From: Streptomyces pactum
GTDB taxonomy: Bacteria; Actinomycetota; Actinomycetes; Streptomycetales; Streptomycetaceae
Assembly (NCBI RefSeq): GCF_002005225.1
Contig: NZ_CP019724.1
Coordinates: 1,178,001 to 1,242,000 of the forward strand
DNA length: 64,000 nucleotides
Direction: 5' to 3'
Each line of letters starts with the position of its first letter. Positions within the stretch are counted from its first letter, which is position 1. A program made the translations under genes and the position numbers. A model generated the notes under the pieces. It had not been told where the DNA came from. It worked only from the letters and a program-made list of their open reading frames with translations, and ran no database searches. Positions 9,258-20,699 of this stretch are shown here, one piece after another.

Positions 9258-9735
9258 ACGGGAGTCCGTTCGAGCGGCGTGGGGGCGGCGCGGCGGGGCG
9301 GGACGTCACCTGTGACGGTCCGGCTCGGCGCGGGCGTCGGCCGCGGGCCCGCGCCGATCGGCGCGGAGCGCGGCGACCGTGCCACGGTCCGCGGCACACC
9401 GCGTTCCGCACCGGCCGGGCGGCGTCCGGCGGCACGGCGCCGGCCGACCTCGCCGCCGTGCGCCGCGCCGGGGCGGGACAGCACGCTCGAGGTCAGGGAC
9501 ACGCGGGACGCCCCGCCCGCGCCCCGACACCCGGCGGCACGGCACCCGGCTGCCCGACACCGGGCGGCACGACACCCCGCCACCCCACACCCGGCCACAC
9601 GACACCCCGCCACCCCACACCCGGCCACACGACACCCCGCCACCCCACACCCGGCGGCACGGCCCCGGCCACGACGCCGGCCCGCCCCACCGGTGCCGGA
9701 CACCGCGGGGCACGCGGGCCCGGTCGCCGTACGTG

Positions 9736-9739
<4 letters not shown>
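9254..9739 (-). CDS. Possible 161-aa repeat-bearing ORF inside the glycerol operon
   Basis: I do not recognise this protein. The frame starts MTRTATGP at an ATG overlapping the kinase stop (ATGA), with GGGAG 6 nt upstream, and ends with a TGA overlapping the next gene's ATG. It thus fits exactly between its neighbours. The middle carries a Cys/Gly/Val/Arg-rich decapeptide repeat (GCGVAGCRVA) produced by a 30-bp tandem repeat; the rest is Arg/Pro/Ala-rich with no domain. Repeat codons contain unusual T at third position (TGT, CGT), while the C-terminal half has normal high GC3. It could be a real small protein, a translational bridge, or non-coding filler. Confidence 0.4.
9571..9660. repeat. 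30-bp tandem repeat, three copies
   Basis: Three head-to-tail copies of a 30-bp unit at 9571-9600, 9601-9630 and 9631-9660; the last differs near its end. Degenerate relatives extend left to about 9511. The unit is a multiple of three, so it preserves any reading frame. Confidence 0.95.
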
Positions 9740-11175
<1,436 letters not shown>

Positions 11176-11261
11176 CGCGTCCCTCCCCGGCTTACGCGCC
11201 GACGGTCTCGGCGATCACTGCGCGCCAGCCTGCCGTCGCGGGCACACCGCGTCAAGTGCGG

Positions 11262-11276
11262 CTGACTGACAGTCAG
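11262..11276. promoter_or_regulatory. TetR-type palindromic operator
   Basis: Perfect palindrome CTGACTG-A-CAGTCAG lies 86 bp upstream of the kinase operon and 170 bp before the rightward hypothetical gene. The size and odd-centred symmetry suit a TetR-family repressor. No such regulator is encoded next to it. Confidence 0.5.
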
Positions 11277-11323
11277 TTATCCCTGGTGGCAATGAATTTG
11301 CCCGGGCGAAGCAAAACCGGACT

Positions 11324-11348
11324 GAGGCGGAACCTCCGCCTCTATAGT
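11324..11348 (+). promoter_or_regulatory. Putative promoter with overlapping dyad
   Basis: A -10-like TATAGT (11343-11348) is preceded immediately by a perfect 7-bp inverted repeat GAGGCGG-N5-CCGCCTC (11324-11342) occupying the -35 to -10 interval. It would drive the 334-aa hypothetical gene with a leader of about 95 nt. The -35 is not clear. Confidence 0.35.
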
Positions 11349-11416
11349 GGCCGCCGACCGGCACGACCGCTTGATCGCCGCCCAGGGGAGGGCTGTTTGT
11401 TACTCCACCCTGCCGT

Positions 11417-11447
11417 CCCGCCCGTTCCGTACCCGGGAACGGGCGGG
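11417..11447 (+). promoter_or_regulatory. Start-site hairpin, 12-bp stem
   Basis: A perfect 12-bp inverted repeat (11417-11428 with 11436-11447, 7-nt loop) has its right arm ending on the G of the GTG start of the next gene. In the mRNA it would bury the GGGCGGG ribosome-site region and touch the start codon. Confidence 0.6.
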
Positions 11448-12451
11448 TGATGGCCAGAGACGGAGCGCAGCCCGCCTACGATCCCGCCGGCCACGACACC
11501 GCGCTGCGCTCGGCGCTCCAGGAAGTGCGCGCCGGACGCTGGATGTCGATGCGCGCCCTGCTCGAGCAGACCGCCTCCTGGTCGGCGTGGACGCGGCGCA
11601 CCCAGGTCCTGGCCACCTCGGCGGCCGGTACGGACGTGGTGCGGGCCTGGCTGGCGGAGGAGCCGGACAGCGTTGCGGCCGCCGTGATGCACACCCGGGT
11701 CGTCGTGGAGCGCGCGCTGCGGGCGCACCGCGAGAGCCACCCCCGCACGCGCGAACTGTGGCCGCTGGCCTGGCACGCCTGTGACGCGGCGACGCGGGTG
11801 GCGCCCTACGACCCGGTGCCCTGGGTGTGCCTGCTGGCGCTGGCCAGGCTGGACGAGGAGCAGCGCTGGGCGGAGCACCGGGCGGCACCGCCGGAGCCGA
11901 TGCTGCCGCCGGGCCCGTGGGGTCTGCTGGCCGAGGCGGGCAAGCGGGACCCGTACAACCGCGAGGCCCACCACCGCATGCTGCAGTTCCTGTATCCGCG
12001 GGGCGGTTCCGAGCGGCTGGCCCGGGCGGCGGGCTTCGCGCAGTGGGCGGCGGGTTCGGCCCCGCCGGGCTCGGCGCTGCACGTGCTGCCGCTGTACGTG
12101 CGGGTGGAGCGCTACCGGCGCTCGGGCGGGCGGGAAGCCGCCCTCGATCTGCACTGGGTGGCCGAGGACGCCACCCGTGAGGCACGGCAGGCGTTCCACT
12201 CCTGGTTCACGCTCACCCAGGACGACGAACGGTCCCTGCTGGACATGAACCACCTGGCCCACGCCCTGTGGGGCGCCCTCCGGTTCCCGGAGGCGGCTCA
12301 GGTGTTCGACGCGCTCGGCCCGTACTGGACGCCCCTGCCCTGGGCCTCCCGGGCCGCCGGCGGGGGCGGTTCCCAGCAGCCGGTGGAGATCTTCCTCCAG
12401 GCCCGGACGCGCAGTCGGTCGGCCGCCCGTGGCGGTGGCCGGCGTTCCTGA
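11447..12451 (+). CDS. Conserved hypothetical protein (TPR-like helical)
   Basis: I cannot assign a function to this 334-aa soluble protein. It is rich in Trp, Ala and Arg and looks all-helical, with repeating segments such as PDSVAAAVMHTRVVVERAL and RDPYNREAHHRMLQFLYPRGG that resemble degenerate tetratricopeptide repeats. No signal peptide or membrane segment is visible. Starts are GTG 11447 or the next codon ATG 11450; both lie at the foot of a strong hairpin, and no good ribosome site is exposed. A third choice is the internal Met near residue 33. It is followed 33 bp later by a permease gene in the same direction. Confidence 0.75.
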   Translation: MMARDGAQPAYDPAGHDTALRSALQEVRAGRWMSMRALLEQTASWSAWTRRTQVLATSAAGTDVVRAWLAEEPDSVAAAVMHTRVVVERALRAHRESHPRTRELWPLAWHACDAATRVAPYDPVPWVCLLALARLDEEQRWAEHRAAPPEPMLPPGPWGLLAEAGKRDPYNREAHHRMLQFLYPRGGSERLARAAGFAQWAAGSAPPGSALHVLPLYVRVERYRRSGGREAALDLHWVAEDATREARQAFHSWFTLTQDDERSLLDMNHLAHALWGALRFPEAAQVFDALGPYWTPLPWASRAAGGGGSQQPVEIFLQARTRSRSAARGGGRRS

Positions 12452-12484
12452 CCCCCCACCCTTCCGTCCCCGGAGGTTTTCGGC

Positions 12485-14026
12485 ATGTCCCGCCCCTCTC
12501 GCCCCTCCGGACCGCCCGCTCCCGGGCCGTCCGCCGCCCCCGACGAGGAACAGCGCCTGCGCGAACTCGGCTACCGTCCGGTGCTGGCCCGCCGCATGGG
12601 CGGCTTCGGCAACTTCGCGATCAGCTTCTCGGTGATCTCGATCCTGTCCGGCTGCATGACCCTGTACGGCTTCGGCCTGGGTGCCGGCGGGCCCGCCGTG
12701 ATGCTGTGGGGCTGGGCGGGCGTCGGCCTGTTCGTGCTGTGCGTGGGGCTGGCGCTGGCCGAGGTCACCAGCGCGTATCCCACGTCCGGTGCCCTGTACT
12801 ACATGGCCGACCGGCTCGGCGGCCGGCGCTGGGGCTGGTACACCGGCTGGCTGAACCTGCTGGGGCTGCTCGGCGCGATCGCCGGGATCGACTACGGGGC
12901 CGCGCTGTTCACGGGCGCGTTCCTGAACCTCCAGTGGGGCTTCGAGCCGACGCCCGAGAAGACGATGCTGATCTTCGTCGCGATCCTGCTGGTGCACGCG
13001 GTGCTCAACCTGTTCGGCGTGCGACTGGTCAGCGTGCTCAACTCGATCAGCGTGTGGTGGCACCTGGCCGGTGTGGCGCTGATCGTCGGCGCGCTGGCCG
13101 TCGTCCCCGACCACCACCAGTCGCCGTCCTTCGTCTTCACGGAGTTCGTCAACGACACCGGCTGGGAGAGCCCGCTGTACGTGGCCGCGATCGGTCTGCT
13201 GCTCGCGCAGTACACCTTCTCCGGCTACGACGCCTCCGCCCATCTGTCGGAGGAGACCTCGAACGCCTCCGTGTCGGCGGCGCGCGGCATCGTGCGGGCG
13301 ATCTGGGTGTCGTGGCTGGCGGGCTTCGTGCTGCTGGCCGGTCTGACCTTCGCCATCCAGGACTACGAGGCCACGCGGAACACCGAGACGGGGGTGCCGC
13401 CCGCGCAGATCCTGCTGGACGGCCTGGGCACGGACGGCGCGAGCGCGCTGCTGCTCGTGGTGATCGTCGCGCAGTTGTTCTGCGGCAACGCCGAGGTGGC
13501 CGCCGCGAGCCGGATGGTGTTCGCGTTCAGCCGGGACGGTGCCCTGCCCGGCTCGGCCCTGTGGCGCACGGTCTCGGCCCGTACCCAGACCCCGGTCGCC
13601 GCGGTGTGGCTGTCCGTGGTGGTCGCCTGCCTGCTGGCCCTGCCGTCCCTGTACTCGGCGACGGCGTACGGCGCGGTCACCGCGATCAACGTCATCGGCA
13701 TCACCCCGGCGTACGCCATCCCGGTGCTGCTGCGGCTGCGGGCGGGCGACCGGTTCACGCCGGGCCCGTGGAGCCTGGGCCGGTGGAGCAGGCCGGTCGG
13801 CTGGACGGCGGTGGTGTGGGTGGCGTTCGTCACCGTGCTGTTCTGCCTCCCCCAGTCGTCGCCGGTGACCGTCGACACGATGAACTACGCCGCCGTCGCC
13901 CTGGCCGTCGTACTGGCATTGGCCACGGTGTGGTGGTTCGTCGCCCGCCGTTCGTACGGCACTCCCACGACCGCGGCGTACGGCGACGACCGTGACCAGG
14001 CCGAACTGGCCGAGGGCATCGTCTGA
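12485..14026 (+). CDS. APC-family amino acid permease
   Basis: This 513-aa inner-membrane transporter has about 12 hydrophobic segments. It shows amino acid/polyamine/GABA-permease features: FGNFAISFSVISILSG at the first helix, SAYPTSGALYYMADRLGG after helix two, and FSGYDASAHLSEETSNAS at helix six. The last motif is typical of the BAT1/GABA-permease-like subgroup. It likely imports an amino acid or amine by proton symport. The ATG start has GGAGG 8 nt upstream. A large hairpin follows 60 bp after the stop. Substrate is unknown. Confidence 0.9.
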   Translation: MSRPSRPSGPPAPGPSAAPDEEQRLRELGYRPVLARRMGGFGNFAISFSVISILSGCMTLYGFGLGAGGPAVMLWGWAGVGLFVLCVGLALAEVTSAYPTSGALYYMADRLGGRRWGWYTGWLNLLGLLGAIAGIDYGAALFTGAFLNLQWGFEPTPEKTMLIFVAILLVHAVLNLFGVRLVSVLNSISVWWHLAGVALIVGALAVVPDHHQSPSFVFTEFVNDTGWESPLYVAAIGLLLAQYTFSGYDASAHLSEETSNASVSAARGIVRAIWVSWLAGFVLLAGLTFAIQDYEATRNTETGVPPAQILLDGLGTDGASALLLVVIVAQLFCGNAEVAAASRMVFAFSRDGALPGSALWRTVSARTQTPVAAVWLSVVVACLLALPSLYSATAYGAVTAINVIGITPAYAIPVLLRLRAGDRFTPGPWSLGRWSRPVGWTAVVWVAFVTVLFCLPQSSPVTVDTMNYAAVALAVVLALATVWWFVARRSYGTPTTAAYGDDRDQAELAEGIV

Positions 14027-14086
14027 AACGCTCCGTCCCGCCCCTGTGCGCGGTACGAACCACCCCTCGGAATACGGCAGGATGAA

Positions 14087-14127
14087 CGCTCGCGCCGGTC
14101 GAACTGCCTTGCGGGCCGGCGCGAGCG
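14087..14127 (+). terminator. Hairpin terminator after permease
   Basis: Perfect 12-bp arms CGCTCGCGCCGG (14087-14098) and complement (14116-14127) with a 17-nt loop, located between the permease and the channel gene. Confidence 0.65.
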
Positions 14128-14235
14128 CGCAACCCCGGAATCCAGCAGGTATCGAGCAGGTGACGACGTGACGAGACTTCACATCGGGTCGTCGGCGAGG
14201 GACTTCGCCGCGGCCGTTCTCCTTGGAGGTGGCCG

Positions 14236-15315
14236 GTGACGGACGACCCGACCATGGACCACCTGGTGCCCGCCGGCATCGCCCTGGCGGCAGGTCTCCT
14301 GGGCGCGTTCCTGCTGCGCGTGGTGCTGCGCTGGCTGGCGGGACACGCCGGGCGCACCCGCTGGAGCGGCGACGACGTCATGGTGGCCGCGCTGCGCACG
14401 GTGGCGCCGTGGGCGGCCGTCGCGGGCGGCGTGGCGGGCGCGGCGGCGGCGCTGCCGCTGACCCGGACGGTGCAGCACGGCGTCAACCAGGTGCTGACCA
14501 TGCTGCTGATCTTCGTGGTGACGGTGTCGGCGGCCCGGGTGGTCGCCGGCCTGGTGCGCACGGTGACCCTGTCCCGTTCCGGGGTCGCCGGATCGGCGAC
14601 GATCTTCGTCAACATCACCCGCGTCCTGGTGCTGGCCATCGGTTTCCTGGTGATGCTGCAGTCGGTGGGCATCTCCATAGCGCCGCTGCTCACCGCGCTG
14701 GGCGTCGGCGGTCTGGCGGTCGCGCTGGCCCTGCAGGACACGCTGGCCAACCTCTTCGCGGGCGTGCACATCCTGGCCTCGAAGACCGTGCAGCCGGGTG
14801 ACTACATCCAGCTCAGCAGCGGCGAGGAGGGCTACGTCGAGGACATCAACTGGCGGCAGACCACCGTCCGGGAGCTGTCCAACAACCTGGTCGTGATCCC
14901 GAACGGTCAGCTCGCGAAGTCGAACATGACCAACTTCATGCGGCCCGAGCAGCGGATGACCATCCTGGTCCAGGCCGGCGTCTCCTACGACAGTGACCTG
15001 GAGCACGTGGAGCGGGTGACGACGGAGGTGGTCGCCGAGGTGATGACCGAGATCAGCGGCGCGGTGCCGGAGCACGAGCCGGCGGTGCGTTTCCACACCT
15101 TCGGCGACTCGCGGATCGGTTTCACGGTGATCCTCGGCGTCGGCGAGTTCAGCGACCAGTACCGGGTCAAGCACGAGTTCGTCAAGCGCCTGCACCGGCG
15201 CTACCGCGAGGAGGGCATCCGCATCCCGGCGCCCGCCCGGACCGTCGCGCTCCAGCAGGGGACCGTGGTGTTCCCGCAGCAGCGGGCGGGCGAGGACACC
15301 GTCCCGTTCGCGTGA
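14236..15315 (+). CDS. MscS-family mechanosensitive channel
   Basis: This 359-aa membrane protein has four or so N-terminal hydrophobic segments, then the conserved MscS pore and beta domain: LGVGGLAVALALQDTLANLFAGVHIL followed by GDYIQLSSGEEGYVEDINWRQTTVRELSNNLVVIPNGQL. It should open under membrane tension to release solutes during hypo-osmotic shock. The GTG start is backed by GGAGG 7 nt upstream. It stands alone between a terminator and icd. Confidence 0.92.
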   Translation: MTDDPTMDHLVPAGIALAAGLLGAFLLRVVLRWLAGHAGRTRWSGDDVMVAALRTVAPWAAVAGGVAGAAAALPLTRTVQHGVNQVLTMLLIFVVTVSAARVVAGLVRTVTLSRSGVAGSATIFVNITRVLVLAIGFLVMLQSVGISIAPLLTALGVGGLAVALALQDTLANLFAGVHILASKTVQPGDYIQLSSGEEGYVEDINWRQTTVRELSNNLVVIPNGQLAKSNMTNFMRPEQRMTILVQAGVSYDSDLEHVERVTTEVVAEVMTEISGAVPEHEPAVRFHTFGDSRIGFTVILGVGEFSDQYRVKHEFVKRLHRRYREEGIRIPAPARTVALQQGTVVFPQQRAGEDTVPFA

Positions 15316-15421
15316 TCATCCACTGATCCCCCCTGCTCGCTCACCTGTTCGACAGAGGTCGCGCGGCCGGTTGTCCGGAATCTCCGCACGGCCCCTGTCG
15401 AGCCCGGGTCGATCACGAGAT

Positions 15422-15437
15422 ATCTTGATGTCGAGCA
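15422..15437 (+). promoter_or_regulatory. Imperfect palindrome upstream of icd
   Basis: The segment TATCTTGATGTCGAGC contains CTTGA-TG-TCGAG, an imperfect inverted repeat about 30 bp before the icd start, in an unusually AT-rich patch. It may be a promoter or operator element; I know of no confirmed regulator for it. Confidence 0.3.
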
Positions 15438-15465
15438 ATGTTGCAGACGTGGAGCGGAGCACCCG

Positions 15466-17685
<2,220 letters not shown>

Positions 17686-17714
17686 TCCTCACCCGGCGCC
17701 GAAGACCCGCGGGC

Positions 17715-17749
17715 GGCACCCCGTCTCCGTTCCACGGAGGCGGGGTGCC
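17715..17749 (+). terminator. icd terminator
   Basis: A 15-bp stem with one G-U pair (left arm from 17715, right arm to 17749, loop TTCCA) sits 30 nt after the icd stop. It is one of the strongest hairpins in the window. Confidence 0.85.
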
Positions 17750-17890
17750 CGTCTCTCCCCTCTCCCCGTCTCCCGCCCCTTCCCGTCTCCCACCCCTTCC
17801 CGTCTTCCCCCTCCCCGTCTCCCACCCCTTCCCCTCTTCCCTCTCCCCGTCTCTCCCGCCCGTCCCCCCACCCCTTCCGGTCCCCTCGCC
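17750..17890. repeat. Polypyrimidine tract with degenerate CCCGTCTCCC units
   Basis: About 140 bp in which nearly all plus-strand bases are C or T, built from irregular repeats of CCCGTCTCCC and CACCCCTTCC. The complementary strand is G/A-rich with many G-runs. No gene is visible here. It lies between the icd terminator and the hutG-like gene. Confidence 0.9.
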
Positions 17891-17944
17891 GCTCCCGGTC
17901 GGGGCGAGCGCCCGTCCTCGTACAGCCGCCCTTGGAGCAGCCCC

Positions 17945-18742
17945 ATGACCGACGCCCCGCAGACCTTCGAGCTGCTGCCCGGCGCCGCGCGGTCCCCCGT
18001 GATCCTGCACGTGCCGCACTCCTCACGGGAGATACCCGCCGACGTCCGCCCCGGCATCGCCCTGGACGACGCGGCGCTGGAGCGGGAGCTGGACCACATC
18101 ACCGACTCGCACACCGCCCGGATCGCCGAGGCGGCGGCCGGCCTGGCCGGACGCACGCCCTGGCGGTTCGTCAACCGGGCTTCGCGGCTGGTCGTCGACC
18201 CGGAGCGGTTCCCGGACGAGCGCGAGGAGATGACGGCCGTCGGGATGGGCGCCGTGTACACGCGGACCTCGCACCGCGAGGTGCTGCGGCCCGACGGCAC
18301 CGACCCGGAGCCACTGATCGAGCGGTACTTCCGCCCGTACGCGCGGGCGATGACCGACGCGGTCGCCGACCGGCTCGCGGCCACCGGACGGGCCGTGATC
18401 ATCGACGTGCACTCCTACCCCGCCGAGCCGCTGCCCTACGAGCTGCACGGTGAGGGCCCGCGCCCGCCGGTCTGCCTGGGCACCGACGAGTTCCACACGC
18501 CGTCCGAGCTGCTCACCGCCGCCCGGAAGGCGTTCGCCCCGTGCGGGGAGACGGGGCTGGACAGCCCGTTCAGCGGGACGTACGTGCCGCTGGACTTCTA
18601 CGGGAAGCGGCGCGAGGTGGGCGCGCTGATGGTGGAGATCCGCCGGGACACCTACATGACCGAGCCGGGCGGTCCGGCCGGCCCCGGTCTGTCGCGCCTC
18701 GCGGCGTCGCTGGCGGCGCTCGTCGACGCCGTGTCGGGCTGA
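17945..18742 (+). CDS. N-formylglutamate amidohydrolase
   Basis: This 265-aa cytosolic enzyme should hydrolyse N-formyl-L-glutamate (or a similar N-acyl amino acid) to glutamate and formate. Family signs are [14 protein letters not shown] at residue 21, the DHITDSHT metal segment near 50, [19 protein letters not shown] near 78, [14 protein letters not shown] near 150 and [10 protein letters not shown] near 230. It has a good GGAG site 7 nt before the ATG. No other histidine-utilisation gene is adjacent, so a role in histidine degradation is possible but not shown by context. Confidence 0.88.
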   Translation: MTDAPQTFELLPGAARSPVILHVPHSSREIPADVRPGIALDDAALERELDHITDSHTARIAEAAAGLAGRTPWRFVNRASRLVVDPERFPDEREEMTAVGMGAVYTRTSHREVLRPDGTDPEPLIERYFRPYARAMTDAVADRLAATGRAVIIDVHSYPAEPLPYELHGEGPRPPVCLGTDEFHTPSELLTAARKAFAPCGETGLDSPFSGTYVPLDFYGKRREVGALMVEIRRDTYMTEPGGPAGPGLSRLAASLAALVDAVSG

Positions 18743-18825
18743 CCGGCGGGCCCGCCCACCGGCTGGAGCACTCCCGCGCGACAGCCGCCCCGGGGCGCCG
18801 TGAGGGTGGGTGTACGACGCGGGAG

Positions 18826-19539
18826 ACCACCACACCGACCGGCCAGTCCCCGCCCCCGGTGCGGGGCCGGCCCGCTCTCGACCTGGACGGGCCCGGGGTC
18901 GACCCGGCGCTCGCCGGTCTGATGCGCGAGGGACCGCTGACCCGCGTCGGCTTCCGCACGGCGAGGGCTGGGCGTGGCCGGCCACCCGGTACGAGGACGT
19001 GAACCCCCTCGCCAACGACCCGCGCTTCGGGCGCGCGGAGGTGACGAAGCGGCAGGTCACACGACTGACCCCGCACTTCGAGCCGCGTCCCGGCTCGCTC
19101 GCCTTCGCCGACCAGCGCGACCAGCCCGACCAGTCCGACCAGTCCGACCAGTCCGACCAGCTTGACCAGCCGGCCACGACCGGCTGCGGCGAACGCTCAC
19201 GGGTGCGTTCATCCTGGACACTGACAAGGGGCCGCGGCCCCGGGCGCGGGAGATCCCCGACGGCCTGGTGGAGGGAGTCGTCCGGGACGGGCCGCCGGCG
19301 GACCCGGCCGAGCGGTTCCTGGAACCCTTCCCGAGCGCCGTCGTGAGCGAGGCGTGGCCTTCGGCAACGGGTACCACCACTGCACGGGGGCCGTGCTCGC
19401 CCGGATGCGGACGGAGCTGCTGATCGGCACCCTGCTCGAGCGGCTGCCGGGGCTGTGGCGCGAGGTCCCCGCCGACCGGGTGGCCCGGCGCCGCAGGACC
19501 ATGATCCGCGGGCCGCGCACCCTCTCCTGCGCCTGGTAG
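18826..19539 (+). pseudogene. Decayed cytochrome P450
   Basis: Three in-order P450 fragments remain. The N-terminal piece (ALDLDGPGVDPALAGLMREGPLTRV) is broken at 18948/18949 by loss of one base; restoring it continues as LPHGEGWAWPATRYEDV and on to RPGSLAFADQ. There the gene dissolves into a 9-bp tandem repeat (19110-19172). A second piece (GAFILDTDKGPRPRAREIPDGLVEG, to VVSE near 19347) joins directly to the heme-loop piece VAFGNGYHHCTGAVLARMRTEL. It ends GPRTLSCAW at 19539. The I-helix, ExxR region and most of the core are deleted, and no start codon remains. It cannot make an active enzyme. Confidence 0.88.
19110..19172. repeat. 9-bp tandem repeat inside P450 remnant
   Basis: Seven copies of GACCAGNNN (best unit GACCAGTCC) in perfect 9-bp register, placed where the P450 sequence ADQ-PD... 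should continue. Probably slippage expansion of a short native motif. Confidence 0.9.
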
Positions 19540-19561
19540 GCCGTGACGGCGCACCGGCGGC

Positions 19562-20056
19562 TCAGGCCCGCAGCCACTCCGTCACGACCACCTCCCGGCC
19601 GGTCCGCAGCCGGAGCGCGAACGGGCCGGCGGGCGGGGCGTCGCCGGTGAACCGGCCCATGTCGTCCGCCGTCAGCCGCGCGTGGGCCAGCGGACCGCTC
19701 AGCACCTCGATCCGGGCCGGCCCCGGCGGCAGCACCTGCCCGATCAGACCGTCCTCGGTCACCTCGACGTCGACGGTCACCTCGTCCGCGCGGAAGGTCA
19801 GCATCCGCGGCGGGTCCGTCTCCCCTCTGACCGGGATGGCGTCGACCAGTGAGTCGAAGGTCAGCTCGGCGACGCGGGCGTCCAGGTCGTGCAGGGCGAA
19901 GGCGTCGACGGCGATCTGCCGCAGCCCGGCCGGGACCGGGTCGAGGATCGCGGCGGCCTGCCGCAGCTCCTCCTCCAGTAACCCGGCGCCGAGTTCCTCG
20001 TCCGTGAAGGGCCCGTCGGACCGTTCGTCCCCGAAGTCGTCGTTCATGTCGCTCAT
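19562..20056 (-). CDS. 164-aa sigma-linked protein with a TTA codon
   Basis: No name can be given, but position and composition are telling. The protein is acidic at the N-terminus (MSDMNDDFGDERSDG), has a helical segment at about residues 20-70, and a C-terminal beta-rich part from about 85 (PPRMLTFRADEVTVDVEV ... ARLTADDMGRFTGDAPPAGPFALRLRTG). That part looks like a small Ig/carboxypeptidase-regulatory-type sandwich. Its ATG overlaps the sigma gene's stop (ATGA), so the two are coupled. Codon 26 is TTA, the only TTA I saw in a credible gene here, implying bldA-tRNA dependence. It may be the sigma factor's inhibitor or an effector. Confidence 0.85.
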   Translation of the reverse strand: MSDMNDDFGDERSDGPFTDEELGAGLLEEELRQAAAILDPVPAGLRQIAVDAFALHDLDARVAELTFDSLVDAIPVRGETDPPRMLTFRADEVTVDVEVTEDGLIGQVLPPGPARIEVLSGPLAHARLTADDMGRFTGDAPPAGPFALRLRTGREVVVTEWLRA

Positions 20057-20628
20057 ATCGTCCCCCGCGCCTCTAGCCGGGCCCGCAGCCGGCGCAGACA
20101 GCGCTGGCGCATCGGCCCGATACTGCCCACCGCGATTCCCAGCGCGGTGGACACCTCCTGGTAACTGGGCGGCGGCGAGGAGATCAGCACCCGCAGCAAC
20201 TGGCGGCACCGCTCGCCCAGTTCCTCGAACTCCTGCCACAGCCGCCGCACGCGCTCGGTCTGCGCGGCGGCCTCCTCGGAGTCGAGCACCGACTCCTCCG
20301 GCGTACGGTCGTCGCTCGGCCGGTCGAGGAGCTGCGGGTCGTCGGTCGGCGTCCACCGCTTCGACGCCCTGAGCACCTTCAGGCACTCGTGCCGCGCCGT
20401 GCTCGCCAGCCAGGAGCCGGTCTTCTCCGGTTCCCGGATCCGTCCCAGGTGCTGGGCGAACCGGAACCAGGCGGTCTGGTACACCTCGTGCGCGTCGGCG
20501 TCGGACAGCCCGTGGGCCCGCACGACGGACCACACGAGCGGGCCCAGCCCGTCCACCAGTGACTTCCAGGCCGCCGCGTCCCCGTCGGCGGCAGACTGGA
20601 CGAGCACCCCGACATCTGCACGGTCCAC
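20053..20628 (-). CDS. ECF-like sigma-70 family factor
   Basis: This 191-aa RNA polymerase sigma factor has region 2 (about residues 15-85, with DADAHEVYQTAWFRFAQHLGRIREPEKTGSWLASTARHECLKVLR) and region 4 (about 125-185, LGERCRQLLRVLISSPPPSYQEVSTALGIAVGSIGPMRQRCLRRLR). The GTG at 20628 (VDRADVGVLVQSA) was chosen because upstream in-frame sequence loses homology and a GAGGGG site precedes it. It is coupled to the TTA-containing 164-aa gene and lies 71 bp downstream of the S8 protease gene, in the same direction. Confidence 0.9.
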   Translation of the reverse strand: MDRADVGVLVQSAADGDAAAWKSLVDGLGPLVWSVVRAHGLSDADAHEVYQTAWFRFAQHLGRIREPEKTGSWLASTARHECLKVLRASKRWTPTDDPQLLDRPSDDRTPEESVLDSEEAAAQTERVRRLWQEFEELGERCRQLLRVLISSPPPSYQEVSTALGIAVGSIGPMRQRCLRRLRARLEARGTI

Positions 20629-20699
20629 GGTCCCACCCCTCGTGTACGACAGGCCATCGTACGCCGTGGAGTGGGTGGTTCCGCCCAGCACGGGGCCCC

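Noticed and set aside
9571..9660. CRISPR-like array
   Set aside because: The 30-bp units are directly adjacent with no spacers and no cas genes; a plain tandem repeat.
11342..14182. 946-codon minus-strand open frame opposite the hypothetical gene and the permease
   Set aside because: Composition is Arg/Gly/His/Gln-rich with no domain; it is the mirror of two well-supported rightward genes and crosses their intergenic region. High GC keeps antisense frames open.
19354..19539. Small heme-loop protein as a separate gene
   Set aside because: The 61-aa frame carries only the P450 Cys loop and C-terminus and aligns with the upstream fragments; part of the pseudogene.
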